Shown in pieces: positions 34,638 to 44,409 of a DNA stretch of 60,947 nt. Below the pieces are notes generated by a model. That model was not told where the DNA came from, ran no database searches, and worked only from the letters and a program-made list of their open reading frames with translations. Within the stretch, counting starts at the first letter, position 1. Each line of letters opens with the position of its first letter. This DNA is from Lachnospiraceae bacterium (lineage in GTDB: Bacteria; Bacillota; Clostridia; Lachnospirales; Lachnospiraceae), in assembly GCA_017962105.1 (NCBI GenBank), contig JAGCVY010000104.1, forward strand, positions 1 through 60,947. Reading direction: 5' to 3'. The translations under genes and the position numbers were made by a program.

Positions 34638-34666
34638 AGTATACCACAGGATGCGCGGGAAAACAA
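34638..34666 (-). promoter_or_regulatory. Minus-strand promoter of the MraY-like gene
   Basis: On the minus strand TTGTTT (34666-34661) and TATACT (34643-34638) are 17 bases apart, with TGTGG before the -10. Confidence 0.75.
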
Positions 34667-34801
34667 TAAGCACTGCTTATAAAGTGGATGATGGATATTC
34701 ATTTTTATTATGTTTTTTGCAGTGATACAATGCATTTAAGCAAGCGGACTGTACCCTCGGGGAGGATACAGCCGGAAATCACAGTAACATGGAGGCGGAA
34801 A

Positions 34802-37800
34802 ATGGGTCTTGTCAGAAGAATCTATGTGGAGAAGAAGGCGCCTTTTGCAGTGCGTGCAAAGGAGCTTGCGGGAGAGATCAAGGAGTATCTCGGCCTGAAG
34901 ACGATCACGAACGTGCGCGTGTTCGTGCGCTACGATGTGGAAAATATCAGCGAGGAGACATATAAGAAGGCGTTGGGCACCGTATTTTCCGAGCCGCCCA
35001 TCGACGATGTCTACGAGGAGGTGCTGCCGGCAGCGGCGACGGACCACGTGTTCTCGGTAGAGTACCTGCCCGGACAGTTCGACCAGAGAGCCGACTCCGC
35101 AGAGCAGTGCGTGAAGCTTCTCAACGACGCGGAGGAGCCGATCATCCGGAGCGCCACGACCTACGTGCTCACTGGCGAGATGACCGAGGAGGAGTTCGCG
35201 GGGATCCGTGCGTACTGCATCAACCCCGTTGACTCGAGAGAGACCGACGAGACGAAGCCCGAGACCCTCGTGCAGAATTTTGCGGTTCCCGAGGATGTGA
35301 AGATCTTCGAGGGCTTTCGCGAGATGGATGAGAGCACGCTCAAGGAACTGTACGATTCCCTGAGCCTTGCCATGACATTCCGCGATTTCCTGTTCATTCA
35401 GGACTATTTCAAAAACGAAGAGAAGCGCGATCCGTCCGTGACGGAGATCCGCGTTTTGGATACCTACTGGTCGGATCACTGCCGCCACACCACGTTCCAG
35501 ACCGAGCTCACGAACGTGACCATCGACGACGGCGATTACAGCGAGCCCATCAAGGCCGCATTTGAATCCTACAAGGCGGAGCGCGAGGTTCTCTACAAGG
35601 GCCGCGACGACAAATTCATCTGCCTTATGGACGTTGCCCTCCTTGCCATGAAGAAGCTCCGCGCCGAGGGCAAGCTGGAGGACATGGAGGTTTCCGACGA
35701 GATCAACGCCTGCTCCGTGGTGGTGCCGGTTGAGATTACGAAGGACGGAAAGACCGAGACGGAAGAGTGGCTCGTGTTCTTCAAGAACGAGACTCACAAC
35801 CATCCCACCGAGATCGAGCCTTTCGGTGGCGCTGCCACCTGCCTCGGCGGTGCGATCCGCGATCCGCTCTCGGGCCGCGGCTATGTGTATCAGGCGATGC
35901 GTGTGACCGGTGCGGCGGATCCGACCGCCTCCCTGAAGGCTACCCTGCCGGGCAAGCTTCCCCAGAGAAAGCTCACCACCGGCGCTGCCAAGGGATACAG
36001 CTCCTACGGAAACCAGATCGGTCTTGCCACGGGCCTTGTGGATGAGATCTATCATCCGAACTATGTTGCAAAGCGTATGGAGATCGGTGCGGTTATGGGC
36101 GCTGCTCCCCGTGCAAATGTGAAAAGAGAAAACAGTGATCCCGGCGACGTCATCATTCTGATGGGCGGACGCACCGGCCGCGACGGCTGCGGCGGCGCTA
36201 CGGGATCTTCCAAGAAGCATACCACCGAGTCCATCCACACCTGCGGTGCCGAGGTTCAGAAGGGTAACGCCCCTACCGAAAGAAAGCTCCAGAGACTGTT
36301 CCGTCGTCCCGAGGTCAGCAGCCTCATCAAGAAGTGCAACGACTTCGGTGCGGGCGGCGTTTCCGTGGCGATCGGCGAGCTGGCTCCCGGCCTTCGCGTC
36401 GACCTCGACAAGGTTCCGAAGAAGTACGCCGGTCTTGACGGCACCGAGCTTGCCATCTCCGAGTCCCAGGAGCGTATGGCGATCGTTGTGGATCCTAAGG
36501 ATGTACCGGCGATGCTTGCATTTGCCGACGAGGAGAATCTCGAGGCCGTGACGGTTGCGGAGGTTACCGCAGAGCCCAGACTCGTGCTCGTGTGGAGAGG
36601 CAAGGAGATCGTCAACATCTCCCGCGCGTTCCTCGACACCAACGGCGCTCATCAGGAGACCACGGCTGAGGTTACGGTACCGTCGAAGAAGGATTCCTAT
36701 TTTACGAACGACAGTAAGTATACGGCTCACGCCACCGACAAGATCGGCGGTTACGGCACTGCTTCGAATACGGCGGAGGGCCGCAAGGCAGCATGGCTCT
36801 CGATGCTTGCCGACCTCAATGTCTGCTCCAAGAAGGGCCTTGTGGAGATGTTCGACTCCTCCATCGGCGCTGCGACGGTGACCATGCCTTACGGCGGCGT
36901 TTACCAGGCAACTCCTACCCAGACCATGATCGCGAAGCTTCCGGTGCTCGAGGGCACCAGCGACACGGTGACGATGATGAGCTACGGCTTCGATCCGTAC
37001 CTCTCGTCCTGGAGCCCGTTCCACGGTTCCGCATACGCGGTGATCAGCTCCGTAGCGAAGATCGTGGCGGCCGGCGGCGATTTCCGCAAGATCCGCTTCA
37101 CCTTCCAGGAGTATTTCCGCAGACTCGGCAACGACCCGAAGCGCTGGGGTGAGCCTCTGGCGGCACTGCTCGGTGCATACGATGCGCAGACGAAACTCGG
37201 TCTTCCTTCCATCGGCGGCAAGGACTCCATGTCCGGCTCCTTCAATGAGATCGACGTTCCTCCGACCCTCGTTTCCTTCGCTGTGGACATTGCGAAGCTC
37301 TCGGATGTTGTGACCGACGAGTTCAAGAAGGCCGGCAGCCGCGTGGTTGTCTTTGATATGGCTAAGGACGCTTATGACCTTCCGGATTACGACAAGGCCA
37401 TGGCGATGTACGATACGATCCACGAGCTCGCGGGCAAGGGCGCATTCCTTTCGATGTACGCCCTCGGCAAGAACGGTATCGCGGAGGCGATGAGCAAGAT
37501 GGCCTTCGGTAACGGTCTCGGTTTCAAGCTCTGTGGCAAGGTTTCCTACGAGGAGGCCATGGCTCCGGCATACGGCAGCATCTTAGCCGAAATCTCCGAG
37601 GACAAGCTTGCGATGCTCGATGCGGCAGGCATTTCCTACCGCAAGGTCGGCAAGGTGACCGGCGACGGCAACATCGTATGGAAAATGGGCAGTGCCTGCT
37701 GTGAGGATGAGAAGAAGGCAGAGTGCGGTCAGGCCGACGCGATGGTTCTTCCGCTTGCAGACGCTCTGGCAGCATACACCGGAACCCTGGAGCAGGTGTT

Positions 37801-38698
37801 CCCGACCCGCTCGAACGTGGCTGACGCCATTGAGCCCACGGAGGTTCCGAAGCCTCTCTTCGACGCAAAGACAATCTATGTAGCGAAAAATAAAGTAGCG
37901 GTTCCGAAGGTATTTATCCCCGTATTCCCGGGCACGAACTGCGAGTACGACTCCATGCTTGCATGGCAGCGCGCCGGCGCAGAGGTCAACACGGTTGTAT
38001 TCCGCAACATGACCGGGTCCGCGATCCAGGATTCCGTGGAAGCTTTTGTGAAGGCCATCGATGATGCACAGATCCTGATGTTCCCCGGCGGATTTTCCGC
38101 AGGTGACGAGCCCGACGGCTCCGGCAAATTTATCGCCACCGCCTTCCGCAACCCTCGCATCAGCGACGCGGTAAACCGTCTCCTCAAGGAGCGCGACGGT
38201 CTGGCTCTCGGTATCTGCAACGGTTTCCAGGCCCTCATCAAGCTCGGCCTTGTGCCGTACGGCGAGATCCGCCCGCAGACCGCGGACAGCCCGACCCTTG
38301 CGATGAACAACATCGGCCGCCATATCAGCAAGAGCGTGTACACCAAGGTTGTTACCAACAAGAGCCCTTGGCTTCAGAAGGCAACTCTCGGCGGTGTGTA
38401 CAGCATTCCGGCCAGCCACGGTGAGGGCCGCTTCGTCGCCAACGACGAGTGGCTTAAGAAACTCTACGACAACGGCCAGATTGCGACGCAGTACGTCGAT
38501 GAGAACGGCAACCCGACCATGGTGGAGCAGTTCAACCCGAACGGTTCCTACTGGGCGATCGAGGGTATCACCTCTCCGGACGGCCGTGTCCTCGGCAAGA
38601 TGGCGCACAGCGAGCGCCGCGGTGAAGGCGTCGCCAAGAACATCTTCGGCGAGCAGAACCAGCTGATCTTCGAGAGCGGCGTTGCATACTTCAAGTGA
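34802..38698 (+). CDS. purL: Phosphoribosylformylglycinamidine synthase PurL (single-chain)
   Basis: PurL converts FGAR, glutamine and ATP to FGAM in purine synthesis. The 1298-residue protein fuses the PurS-like N-terminus, two PurM-like halves and a C-terminal glutamine amidotransferase. Visible motifs are YWSDHCRHTTFQTEL, FKNETHNHPTEIEPFGGAATCLGGAIRD and GGKDSMSGSF in the synthase, and VFPGTNCEYDSM, FPGGFSAGDEP, ALGICNGFQALI with the nucleophile Cys, and SHGEGRFVA in the amidotransferase. The sequence matches the Clostridia/Streptococcus type (TIGR01857), which differs from proteobacterial PurL. I start at 34802 (GGAGG at 34791-34795); an extended frame upstream lacks family similarity. 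No other pur genes are adjacent. Confidence 0.96.
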   Translation: MGLVRRIYVEKKAPFAVRAKELAGEIKEYLGLKTITNVRVFVRYDVENISEETYKKALGTVFSEPPIDDVYEEVLPAAATDHVFSVEYLPGQFDQRADSAEQCVKLLNDAEEPIIRSATTYVLTGEMTEEEFAGIRAYCINPVDSRETDETKPETLVQNFAVPEDVKIFEGFREMDESTLKELYDSLSLAMTFRDFLFIQDYFKNEEKRDPSVTEIRVLDTYWSDHCRHTTFQTELTNVTIDDGDYSEPIKAAFESYKAEREVLYKGRDDKFICLMDVALLAMKKLRAEGKLEDMEVSDEINACSVVVPVEITKDGKTETEEWLVFFKNETHNHPTEIEPFGGAATCLGGAIRDPLSGRGYVYQAMRVTGAADPTASLKATLPGKLPQRKLTTGAAKGYSSYGNQIGLATGLVDEIYHPNYVAKRMEIGAVMGAAPRANVKRENSDPGDVIILMGGRTGRDGCGGATGSSKKHTTESIHTCGAEVQKGNAPTERKLQRLFRRPEVSSLIKKCNDFGAGGVSVAIGELAPGLRVDLDKVPKKYAGLDGTELAISESQERMAIVVDPKDVPAMLAFADEENLEAVTVAEVTAEPRLVLVWRGKEIVNISRAFLDTNGAHQETTAEVTVPSKKDSYFTNDSKYTAHATDKIGGYGTASNTAEGRKAAWLSMLADLNVCSKKGLVEMFDSSIGAATVTMPYGGVYQATPTQTMIAKLPVLEGTSDTVTMMSYGFDPYLSSWSPFHGSAYAVISSVAKIVAAGGDFRKIRFTFQEYFRRLGNDPKRWGEPLAALLGAYDAQTKLGLPSIGGKDSMSGSFNEIDVPPTLVSFAVDIAKLSDVVTDEFKKAGSRVVVFDMAKDAYDLPDYDKAMAMYDTIHELAGKGAFLSMYALGKNGIAEAMSKMAFGNGLGFKLCGKVSYEEAMAPAYGSILAEISEDKLAMLDAAGISYRKVGKVTGDGNIVWKMGSACCEDEKKAECGQADAMVLPLADALAAYTGTLEQVFPTRSNVADAIEPTEVPKPLFDAKTIYVAKNKVAVPKVFIPVFPGTNCEYDSMLAWQRAGAEVNTVVFRNMTGSAIQDSVEAFVKAIDDAQILMFPGGFSAGDEPDGSGKFIATAFRNPRISDAVNRLLKERDGLALGICNGFQALIKLGLVPYGEIRPQTADSPTLAMNNIGRHISKSVYTKVVTNKSPWLQKATLGGVYSIPASHGEGRFVANDEWLKKLYDNGQIATQYVDENGNPTMVEQFNPNGSYWAIEGITSPDGRVLGKMAHSERRGEGVAKNIFGEQNQLIFESGVAYFK

Positions 38699-38710
38699 TC
38701 AAATATGAAC

Positions 38711-38750
38711 AAGAGCGGCCCTGCTTCAAAAAGCAGGGCCGCTCTTTCTT
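38711..38750 (+). terminator. Strong terminator after purL
   Basis: A perfect 16-bp stem (38711-38726 with 38731-38746), a CAAA loop and TTCTTT. Confidence 0.92.
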
Positions 38751-38786
38751 TAAGAATGGATTTTGCAGCTAAATACAATTTTCTAT

Positions 38787-40499
38787 TTATCGGAACTTTA
38801 GCTCCGCCCGGAATTCTTCCTCTGTACTGGAGAGTTTCAGTGAAAATCCGTTCAATGCCGCAGCATGCTCGGCGATGGACAGTCCCAGTCCGGTGCCGTC
38901 CGGGTTGCTCCGGGCTTCCTCCCCGCGCACGAATGGCGTCGTTAGACTCCCCACATCGACCTTTCCCTTCACCGTGTTGGTGACTGCCAGCCTTCTGTCG
39001 TCCATATCAACCCTGATAACGCCGCTCTCCGGAGTGTATTTTACGGCGTTGGAAATGAGGTTCTCGACAATGCTCTCAAGGGTAATCCGGTCTGCCTTGA
39101 TCGTTGCGCTGCCTTCCACACAGTATGTGATCCCCTTCTGTTCAAGCATAGGCTCATACTTCTTCAGGGACTCCGCTGCGATTGGATCGACTGCGATCAT
39201 CTCTGCCTTTCCGATGCCGCGTTCCTCCATCGTGTTGAGGTACAGCGTGCGGTTGATGATGGAATCGGTAAAACCGACATTCGCCAGGATTGCGTCGAGG
39301 TAACGGTCCGTTTCCTCCTTGGTCAGATCCACCTCTTTGATATTTTCTGCATAACCGCCGATGGCCATGAGCGGCGTTTTGATGTCATGGGCCAGATGGT
39401 TGGTCAGATCCCTCTGGTAATCCTCCATGGCATATTTCGCCTTGTCCATCACGATCCTGCGCCAGCAGATCAGGGCTGTCAGGAGATACACTGCAAGACA
39501 TATCGGAATGACGATCTTCCGGTCATACTTTACAACCTCCGCGGTATTACAATCCACGATATTGTACAGGCAGACGCAATACTGTTCCTGATCGAAATAG
39601 AAGTAGAATACGCGGCGTGCGCGGATGATCCCGCCCTCAGTACTGACCCGGCTGCCGCCGGTGAGATAATACTGGCCGTCCTCCGGGATATCTTCCCTGT
39701 ATACCTTCTCCGTCAGTTCCGGATCCTCGCCGAAGAAATTAAAAAGGATGTACACGCGGGGGTATCCGTTCGGATCGAACTCAACATACTCATAGCTCTC
39801 ATCGGTTACCGTGATATCAAACGGTACAGTGTCTGCCGTAGCAGCCTCAAAAGGGTCGTTTGTCACGGCATCCATATCCTTCAGATACATTGTTCCCCTG
39901 CCCGGAACAAACGTGCTCTCCTCACGGTTTATGTAGGCGCTCTCCATCGTGAGTTCAGTATAATAGACCGAATCCTTCCCGGGCGTTCTTCCCATGAGTT
40001 CCCTGTAATCATCGAACAGCCGCTTAAGCCCCGGGATGGTATCCGATTCCTCGCAGATAAAGTTTCCTCCCTCCGACGCATCGTCACCGAACTTGAAATA
40101 CGCCTGCAAAGTGCATCGGCTCAAAACGACCGGATTACCATCCTTGTCCCACGCGAACGCAAAGGCATGACATCCATCCTCATCATTTGTTAACGACGGT
40201 TCGCTGTTTTTTTCATCAAACAGCGGCAACCTTATCCGGAATTGTGCATATCTGGTAAGTATGCATCGAAGATCAACCGGTGAAAACTTATATTGCGGGT
40301 TCCGCTCCGGTGCGAGCAGGCTCCGCACGCTGCTTTCCGTATAGTCCAACGCTTCCAGGCAGCGATTTTCCATAATCCTGATCCTGTAATACCGGAATCC
40401 GAAGGCAAATGCCGCGCACAGCGCCGTTGCGACCGCAAAGGACACGATCAGCGTCCGCAGGGCAGTCCTCCGTCTTCTTTTTATTATTTTCCGTATCAT
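38787..40499 (-). CDS. Sensor histidine kinase with extracytoplasmic domain
   Basis: The 570-residue kinase has a basic N-terminus, a membrane segment (about 14-33), a sensor domain of about 300 residues outside the membrane, a second segment (about 325-345) and cytoplasmic HisKA (NHLAHDIKTPLMAIGGYAEN, His 371) and HATPase domains (NLISNAVKYT, a GTGLGLSIAEHAA G-box). No HAMP is obvious. The sensor domain is acidic and aromatic-rich without a family I recognise. It follows its response regulator by twelve bases in an operon. The stimulus is unknown. Confidence 0.93.
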   Translation of the reverse strand: MIRKIIKRRRRTALRTLIVSFAVATALCAAFAFGFRYYRIRIMENRCLEALDYTESSVRSLLAPERNPQYKFSPVDLRCILTRYAQFRIRLPLFDEKNSEPSLTNDEDGCHAFAFAWDKDGNPVVLSRCTLQAYFKFGDDASEGGNFICEESDTIPGLKRLFDDYRELMGRTPGKDSVYYTELTMESAYINREESTFVPGRGTMYLKDMDAVTNDPFEAATADTVPFDITVTDESYEYVEFDPNGYPRVYILFNFFGEDPELTEKVYREDIPEDGQYYLTGGSRVSTEGGIIRARRVFYFYFDQEQYCVCLYNIVDCNTAEVVKYDRKIVIPICLAVYLLTALICWRRIVMDKAKYAMEDYQRDLTNHLAHDIKTPLMAIGGYAENIKEVDLTKEETDRYLDAILANVGFTDSIINRTLYLNTMEERGIGKAEMIAVDPIAAESLKKYEPMLEQKGITYCVEGSATIKADRITLESIVENLISNAVKYTPESGVIRVDMDDRRLAVTNTVKGKVDVGSLTTPFVRGEEARSNPDGTGLGLSIAEHAAALNGFSLKLSSTEEEFRAELKFR

Positions 40500-40511
40500 T
40501 GTTTGTTCTCC

Positions 40512-41180
40512 TTATGACTCCGTCAGCCGGTAACCTCTCCCGATGACGGTATGGATCTGACTGCCGGCGTCCCCCAGCTTCTTTCGCAGACGCTTCACGG
40601 TGTTGTCCACAACACGGTCCACGCCGAAGAAATCCTGTTCCCACGCACTGTTCAGAAGCATATCCCGGCTCACGACCCACCCCTGGTGTTTCATGAGATA
40701 GCTGAGAACGGCAAATTCCTTCGGTGTCAGTTCCACCTCCGCTCCGTCGACGCAGCAGACCAGTTTATAGGTATCCAAAGTGATGGCTCCGCATGATATC
40801 ACGCTGTCCGAGATTCCCTCGCTGCGCTTGATCATGGCCGAGCATTTGGCGTAAAGAGCCGAAAGGAGAAAGGGCTTTACGATATAGTCGTCACAGCCGA
40901 GCTCATAGCCGTGAAGAATATCCTCCTCAAGACCTCTGGCAGTCAGGAAGATCACCGGGATATCACTGCGGCGTCGTATGCTCCGGCATACGGAAAATCC
41001 ATCCGCCCCGGGAAGCATAATATCAAGAAGCACCAGGGAATACCCTTCCAGTCCGCCATCGACCACGGCAAGAGCGTCCGCGCCGTTGCTTACAACGACA
41101 ATCTCCGCTCCCTTGCTTTCAAAGTATCGTTTGGTCACTTCACAGATCTGAAGGTCATCCTCAATCAGCAATATCCTCAT
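40512..41180 (-). CDS. OmpR-type response regulator
   Basis: The 222-residue protein has a receiver domain (LLIEDDLQICEVTKRYF, phospho-acceptor in LVLLDIMLPGADG, LTAR, DYIVKPF) and a winged-helix output domain (VELTPKEFAVLSYL, VVDNTVKRLRKKLGDAGSQIHTVIGRGYRL). I start at MRILLIEDD (41180), preceded by AAAGGAG on the minus strand; the frame upstream is low quality. The kinase gene starts after twelve bases. Transcription probably begins at a promoter near 41286-41315, leaving a leader of about 100 bases. Confidence 0.94.
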   Translation of the reverse strand: MRILLIEDDLQICEVTKRYFESKGAEIVVVSNGADALAVVDGGLEGYSLVLLDIMLPGADGFSVCRSIRRRSDIPVIFLTARGLEEDILHGYELGCDDYIVKPFLLSALYAKCSAMIKRSEGISDSVISCGAITLDTYKLVCCVDGAEVELTPKEFAVLSYLMKHQGWVVSRDMLLNSAWEQDFFGVDRVVDNTVKRLRKKLGDAGSQIHTVIGRGYRLTES

Positions 41181-41285
41181 GTTCCGAACCGCTCCTTTGC
41201 TCTTTGTGCGTATCGTATCACCCTGATGTGTCATTTCGATAACATTTGTCGATGATTTTCGTAACAGAACAGTCATATTTCTCCT

Positions 41286-41315
41286 ATTATACCCCCGGCG
41301 GCATCGTTTGAACAA
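41286..41315 (-). promoter_or_regulatory. Minus-strand promoter of the second two-component operon
   Basis: On the minus strand TTGTTC (41315-41310) and a perfect TATAAT (41291-41286) are 18 bases apart. Confidence 0.65.
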
Positions 41316-41364
41316 TATGTTTCGTTTGTTGTCGGTCCGACTGTAAAAACCGGAGGTTTTGTGG

Positions 41365-41370
41365 TAAACT
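41365..41370 (+). promoter_or_regulatory. Extended -10 for the phosphotransferase gene
   Basis: TAAACT is preceded by TTTTGTGG, matching the TGTGGTA pattern seen before several other -10 boxes in the window; the -35 is weak (TGTAAA). Confidence 0.45.
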
Positions 41371-41441
41371 GAGCCTCGAAAGCTGTGCTGTGGGGGATAT
41401 GGGCAGCAAGAAAAAAGTAACAGCAGAACGAGGATGGAACA

Positions 41442-42698
41442 ATGAACGACAAGATACACAAACTGATGAAGCACTGCGGGCTCGGCGAGTTCACGGCGGA
41501 GATCACGCCCGTGACCGGCGGATTAATGCACCGTATGTTCAAGGTGCGCACGGAAAGCGGCACCTACGCCGTGAAGTGCCTAAACCCGGAGATCATGAAG
41601 CGCCCGGCTGCGAGGGAGAACTACGCGACGGCGGAGGCGCTGGAGGAGCGGCTCGAGGAAGCCCGCATTCCCATGGTGGCGGCGATGACCATTAAGGGTC
41701 GGAAAATGCAGGAGCTCGACGGGGAGTTTTTCTACATTTTCCGCTGGCAGAAGGGTCGGATCACCGACGCGGGCACGGTGACAGCAGAGCAGTGCCGAAA
41801 GGCGGGAGAGCTTCTCGGAAAGATTCACGCCATCGACTCGAAAACCGCGGAGCCGGAAGCGCCGGAGCTGAGCGGGATTGATTTTGCGAAATATGCGCGG
41901 ATGGCTCGGGAGGCGGGAAGCCCGGTGGCGGAACTTCTAGCGGAGAATACGAAGTTGCTTGAAAATGCGCAGAAGCGGCTCAACGAGGCTCGGGAGGCGC
42001 TTCCTTCGATCGTGAGCATCTGCGACGATGATATGGACCCGAAAAATGTGATGTGGTTCCGGGGAAAGCCCTTTGTCATCGATTTGGAGTGCCTTGCGTA
42101 CGGCAACCCGGCGGGGGTGTTTGTCGACCTTGCGCTGCAGTGGGCCGGCATGGTGAACGGAGCGTACCGGAGGGAGAATCTGGAGGCATTTTACGAGGGA
42201 TACCGGAGCGCATATGACAACGGTTTTCTTGCGTACGACACGCTGTACGGGATTGCGTACACGTGGGTCGAGTGGCTTGAATACAACATCCGCCGCGCCC
42301 TCGGTTTGGAAGGAAGCGGCGGGGACGAGCGGCAGCTCGGCGAGTGGGAAGTGCGCAATACCGTCGCGCGGATCAGGGCGCTCGGCGACGTTGAGGAAGA
42401 GATCTGCGGAACGCTTCGGGAGCTGCGAGTCCGGGAGATGGAGAGCGTTTTTGACAGGGCAACTGCTCTTATGAAGGAAGCCGAGAATATCGAAGCGAAG
42501 ACAACGCGTGCCGCAAAGAAACTGCGGCAGGAGCTTCAGTCGTTAATCGACAAGTTGGAGTCATATTACGAAAATCCCTTATGGAAAGCGGATTTCGAGG
42601 CCGATGAGGAGGGCAAATTCCCTGCCGGGATGAAGCGCGGCGTGCTCTCCGAGGACGGTGTGTATAACCTGTTGGAGCAGTATGGAGAGCTGGATTGA
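41442..42698 (+). CDS. APH-like phosphotransferase fused to a DUF4298 domain
   Basis: Residues 1-310 form an aminoglycoside-phosphotransferase/choline-kinase-like kinase fold: GGLMHRMFKVRTESGTYAVKCLN (ATP-binding lobe), then DDDMDPKNVMWF, the HxDxxxxN catalytic loop with Asp 197 and Asn 202 kept but Asp in the place of the usual His (195), and the metal-binding IDLECLAYGNPAGVFVDLAL. Residues of about 325-418 match DUF4298: a coiled-coil followed by ENPLWKADFEADEEG, KRGVLSEDGVYNLLEQ. DUF4298 normally occurs as a separate small protein. The substrate is unknown; it need not be an antibiotic. The gene sits just upstream of the MutS-like pair on the same strand. Confidence 0.85.
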   Translation: MNDKIHKLMKHCGLGEFTAEITPVTGGLMHRMFKVRTESGTYAVKCLNPEIMKRPAARENYATAEALEERLEEARIPMVAAMTIKGRKMQELDGEFFYIFRWQKGRITDAGTVTAEQCRKAGELLGKIHAIDSKTAEPEAPELSGIDFAKYARMAREAGSPVAELLAENTKLLENAQKRLNEAREALPSIVSICDDDMDPKNVMWFRGKPFVIDLECLAYGNPAGVFVDLALQWAGMVNGAYRRENLEAFYEGYRSAYDNGFLAYDTLYGIAYTWVEWLEYNIRRALGLEGSGGDERQLGEWEVRNTVARIRALGDVEEEICGTLRELRVREMESVFDRATALMKEAENIEAKTTRAAKKLRQELQSLIDKLESYYENPLWKADFEADEEGKFPAGMKRGVLSEDGVYNLLEQYGELD

Positions 42699-42706
42699 GA
42701 TTTCGG

Positions 42707-42735
42707 TTTTCAGCAACCTTCGGATGTGGTAAAAT
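42707..42735 (+). promoter_or_regulatory. Promoter candidate of the MutS-like pair
   Basis: TTTTCA (42707-42712) and TAAAAT (42730-42735) have a 17-base spacer, with ATGTGG before the -10. Confidence 0.5.
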
Positions 42736-42798
42736 ACGGGTAATTGTTCATGAATACCCGCCGCCCAAACGGCGACAGGGCAGAAGGGTTTAGCATAA

Positions 42799-44409
42799 AT
42801 GAAACTGACTGAAAAGAAAACGGAAACCCCGATTACTGCGGTTGAACTTGCGGATCCGGCGCCTGAGTATTTAGGTGCTATGGATGCCTCGAGGGAGTTC
42901 AGCGTCCTGAATCTCTACCGGCAGGATTTTGCCGCGAAGGAGATCGAGAACGAGGCGTTCTATCTGGATCTGAATCTGTTTCCGGTGATCGACAAGATGA
43001 CGATGCCGTGGGGAAAGGCGGTCCGAAAGCTGTACATGTTCCTGCCCAAAACCCCCGAGGAGACTGCGTTCCGGCGCGGGGTGAACGCGGATGTCAACAA
43101 GGAGCCGGTATACCGGGCCCTGCTGACGCTGATGGAGAGACTCGCCCATGTCCGGGAGATGCGGGAGGAGAAGGAGAAAACTTCGAACCGCTTGCAGAGG
43201 GCAGTCTGGAAGCTCCGGGAAGCCGGCGCTTATTGCAGCGCCTATGAGGAGCTGGCCGAAGCCCTTTCACGGGTAGAGCTTGTGTCGGACGGCATGAAGG
43301 AGTTTTTGCGCAGCCTTACGGAGATCCTCACGGACGGCGGTTTTCGGCAAATGAAGAAGGAGACGGAGGAGCTTCTCTCCGAGATCCACGGGATCCGCTT
43401 CGTTGTGACCTACGAGAAGGACCGCGTATCCGTGGAGCCCGTAGACGGACAAACGGCTGCGGAGGGGGAAGCCTCCTACGAGGAGTGGCTGGCGCGGTTT
43501 GACGGCGGAGCAGGCGCCGGGATGCCGAATCCGTTTGTGACGGATTCGACCCTCACGGAGCTTGAGGCCGCGTGCCTTGAGATGTTGAAAAGCAAGAAAC
43601 CGGAGTTTTTCCGCGCGCTTCAGGTGGCAGCGGACCATGAGACGGAATACGAGCGCCCCGTGCTGGCGCGGTTTGAGCGGGAGATCCCGTTCTACCTTGC
43701 CTTCCGCGGCTTCCGGATGGAGATGGAGCGGGCAGGCTTTGCCTTCGCAACGCCCACCGCGGATGAGGGGAAGCCCATGGAAGCGAGGGGGCTGTACGAT
43801 GTGGCCCTCGCCCTTATGTCGTACCCGGAGGGGCGCCCCGTGATCTCCAACGATTTTTACTACGGCGAAGGGGAGCGGTTCTTCGTGCTCACCGGCCCGA
43901 ACCAGGGCGGCAAGACAACATTTGCCAGAAGCCTCGGGCAGCTGGTGTTCTTTGCCATGATGGGCCTCGACGTGCCGGCGAAGTCCGCCAATGTGCCCTT
44001 CTTCGCCGGGATCCAGACACATTTTTCGGTGGAGGAGAGCGTGGAGACCGGCCGGGGAAAGCTCATGGAGGAGCTGGTGCGGCTTCAGCCGATGATGGAG
44101 GACTGGCGGAAAGGGTCCTTCGTGGTCATCAACGAGCTGTTTACCACCGCCGCGAATTACGATGCGCAGATCATGGGTAAGCGGGTCCTTGCCCATTTCC
44201 TTTCCCTTGGCTGCAAGGGCATCTACGTGACGCACCTCACGGAGCTTGCGGATGAGTCGGAGGGCATTGTGAGCCTTCGCGCCATGCTGGATGAGCACGG
44301 CGTCCAGACCTTTGAGATCCGCAGGGGCAGCGCGGAGGATACCGCCTGCGCCGCGAACCAGGTGAACAAATACCGGCTGACGTATGAGCAGCTGAAGGAG
44401 CGCTTATGA
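42799..44409 (+). CDS. MutS-like ATPase, first of a tandem pair
   Basis: The 536-residue protein keeps only the lever/clamp-like helical region and the ATPase domain of MutS and lacks the mismatch-recognition domain. The ATPase has Walker A GPNQGGKT (366-373), the region after it YFAMMGLDVPAKSANVPFF-like, and Walker B FVVINELFTTAA, in which Asn 445 replaces the usual Asp before the catalytic-type Glu 446, then a THLTELADE His-switch-like segment. Such proteins may act in recombination or RNA/DNA processing, not classical repair. The stop overlaps the start of the second MutS-like gene by four bases (ATGA), suggesting the two form a heterodimer. Confidence 0.88.
   Translation: MKLTEKKTETPITAVELADPAPEYLGAMDASREFSVLNLYRQDFAAKEIENEAFYLDLNLFPVIDKMTMPWGKAVRKLYMFLPKTPEETAFRRGVNADVNKEPVYRALLTLMERLAHVREMREEKEKTSNRLQRAVWKLREAGAYCSAYEELAEALSRVELVSDGMKEFLRSLTEILTDGGFRQMKKETEELLSEIHGIRFVVTYEKDRVSVEPVDGQTAAEGEASYEEWLARFDGGAGAGMPNPFVTDSTLTELEAACLEMLKSKKPEFFRALQVAADHETEYERPVLARFEREIPFYLAFRGFRMEMERAGFAFATPTADEGKPMEARGLYDVALALMSYPEGRPVISNDFYYGEGERFFVLTGPNQGGKTTFARSLGQLVFFAMMGLDVPAKSANVPFFAGIQTHFSVEESVETGRGKLMEELVRLQPMMEDWRKGSFVVINELFTTAANYDAQIMGKRVLAHFLSLGCKGIYVTHLTELADESEGIVSLRAMLDEHGVQTFEIRRGSAEDTACAANQVNKYRLTYEQLKERL

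Noticed and set aside
34736-37423. An 895-codon minus-strand open frame opposite purL
   Set aside because: The plus strand has all PurL motifs; the minus frame has no family features.
41442-42698. Aminoglycoside-resistance gene
   Set aside because: The APH fold is shared with many small-molecule kinases, the catalytic His is replaced and a DUF4298 domain is attached; no resistance role can be claimed.
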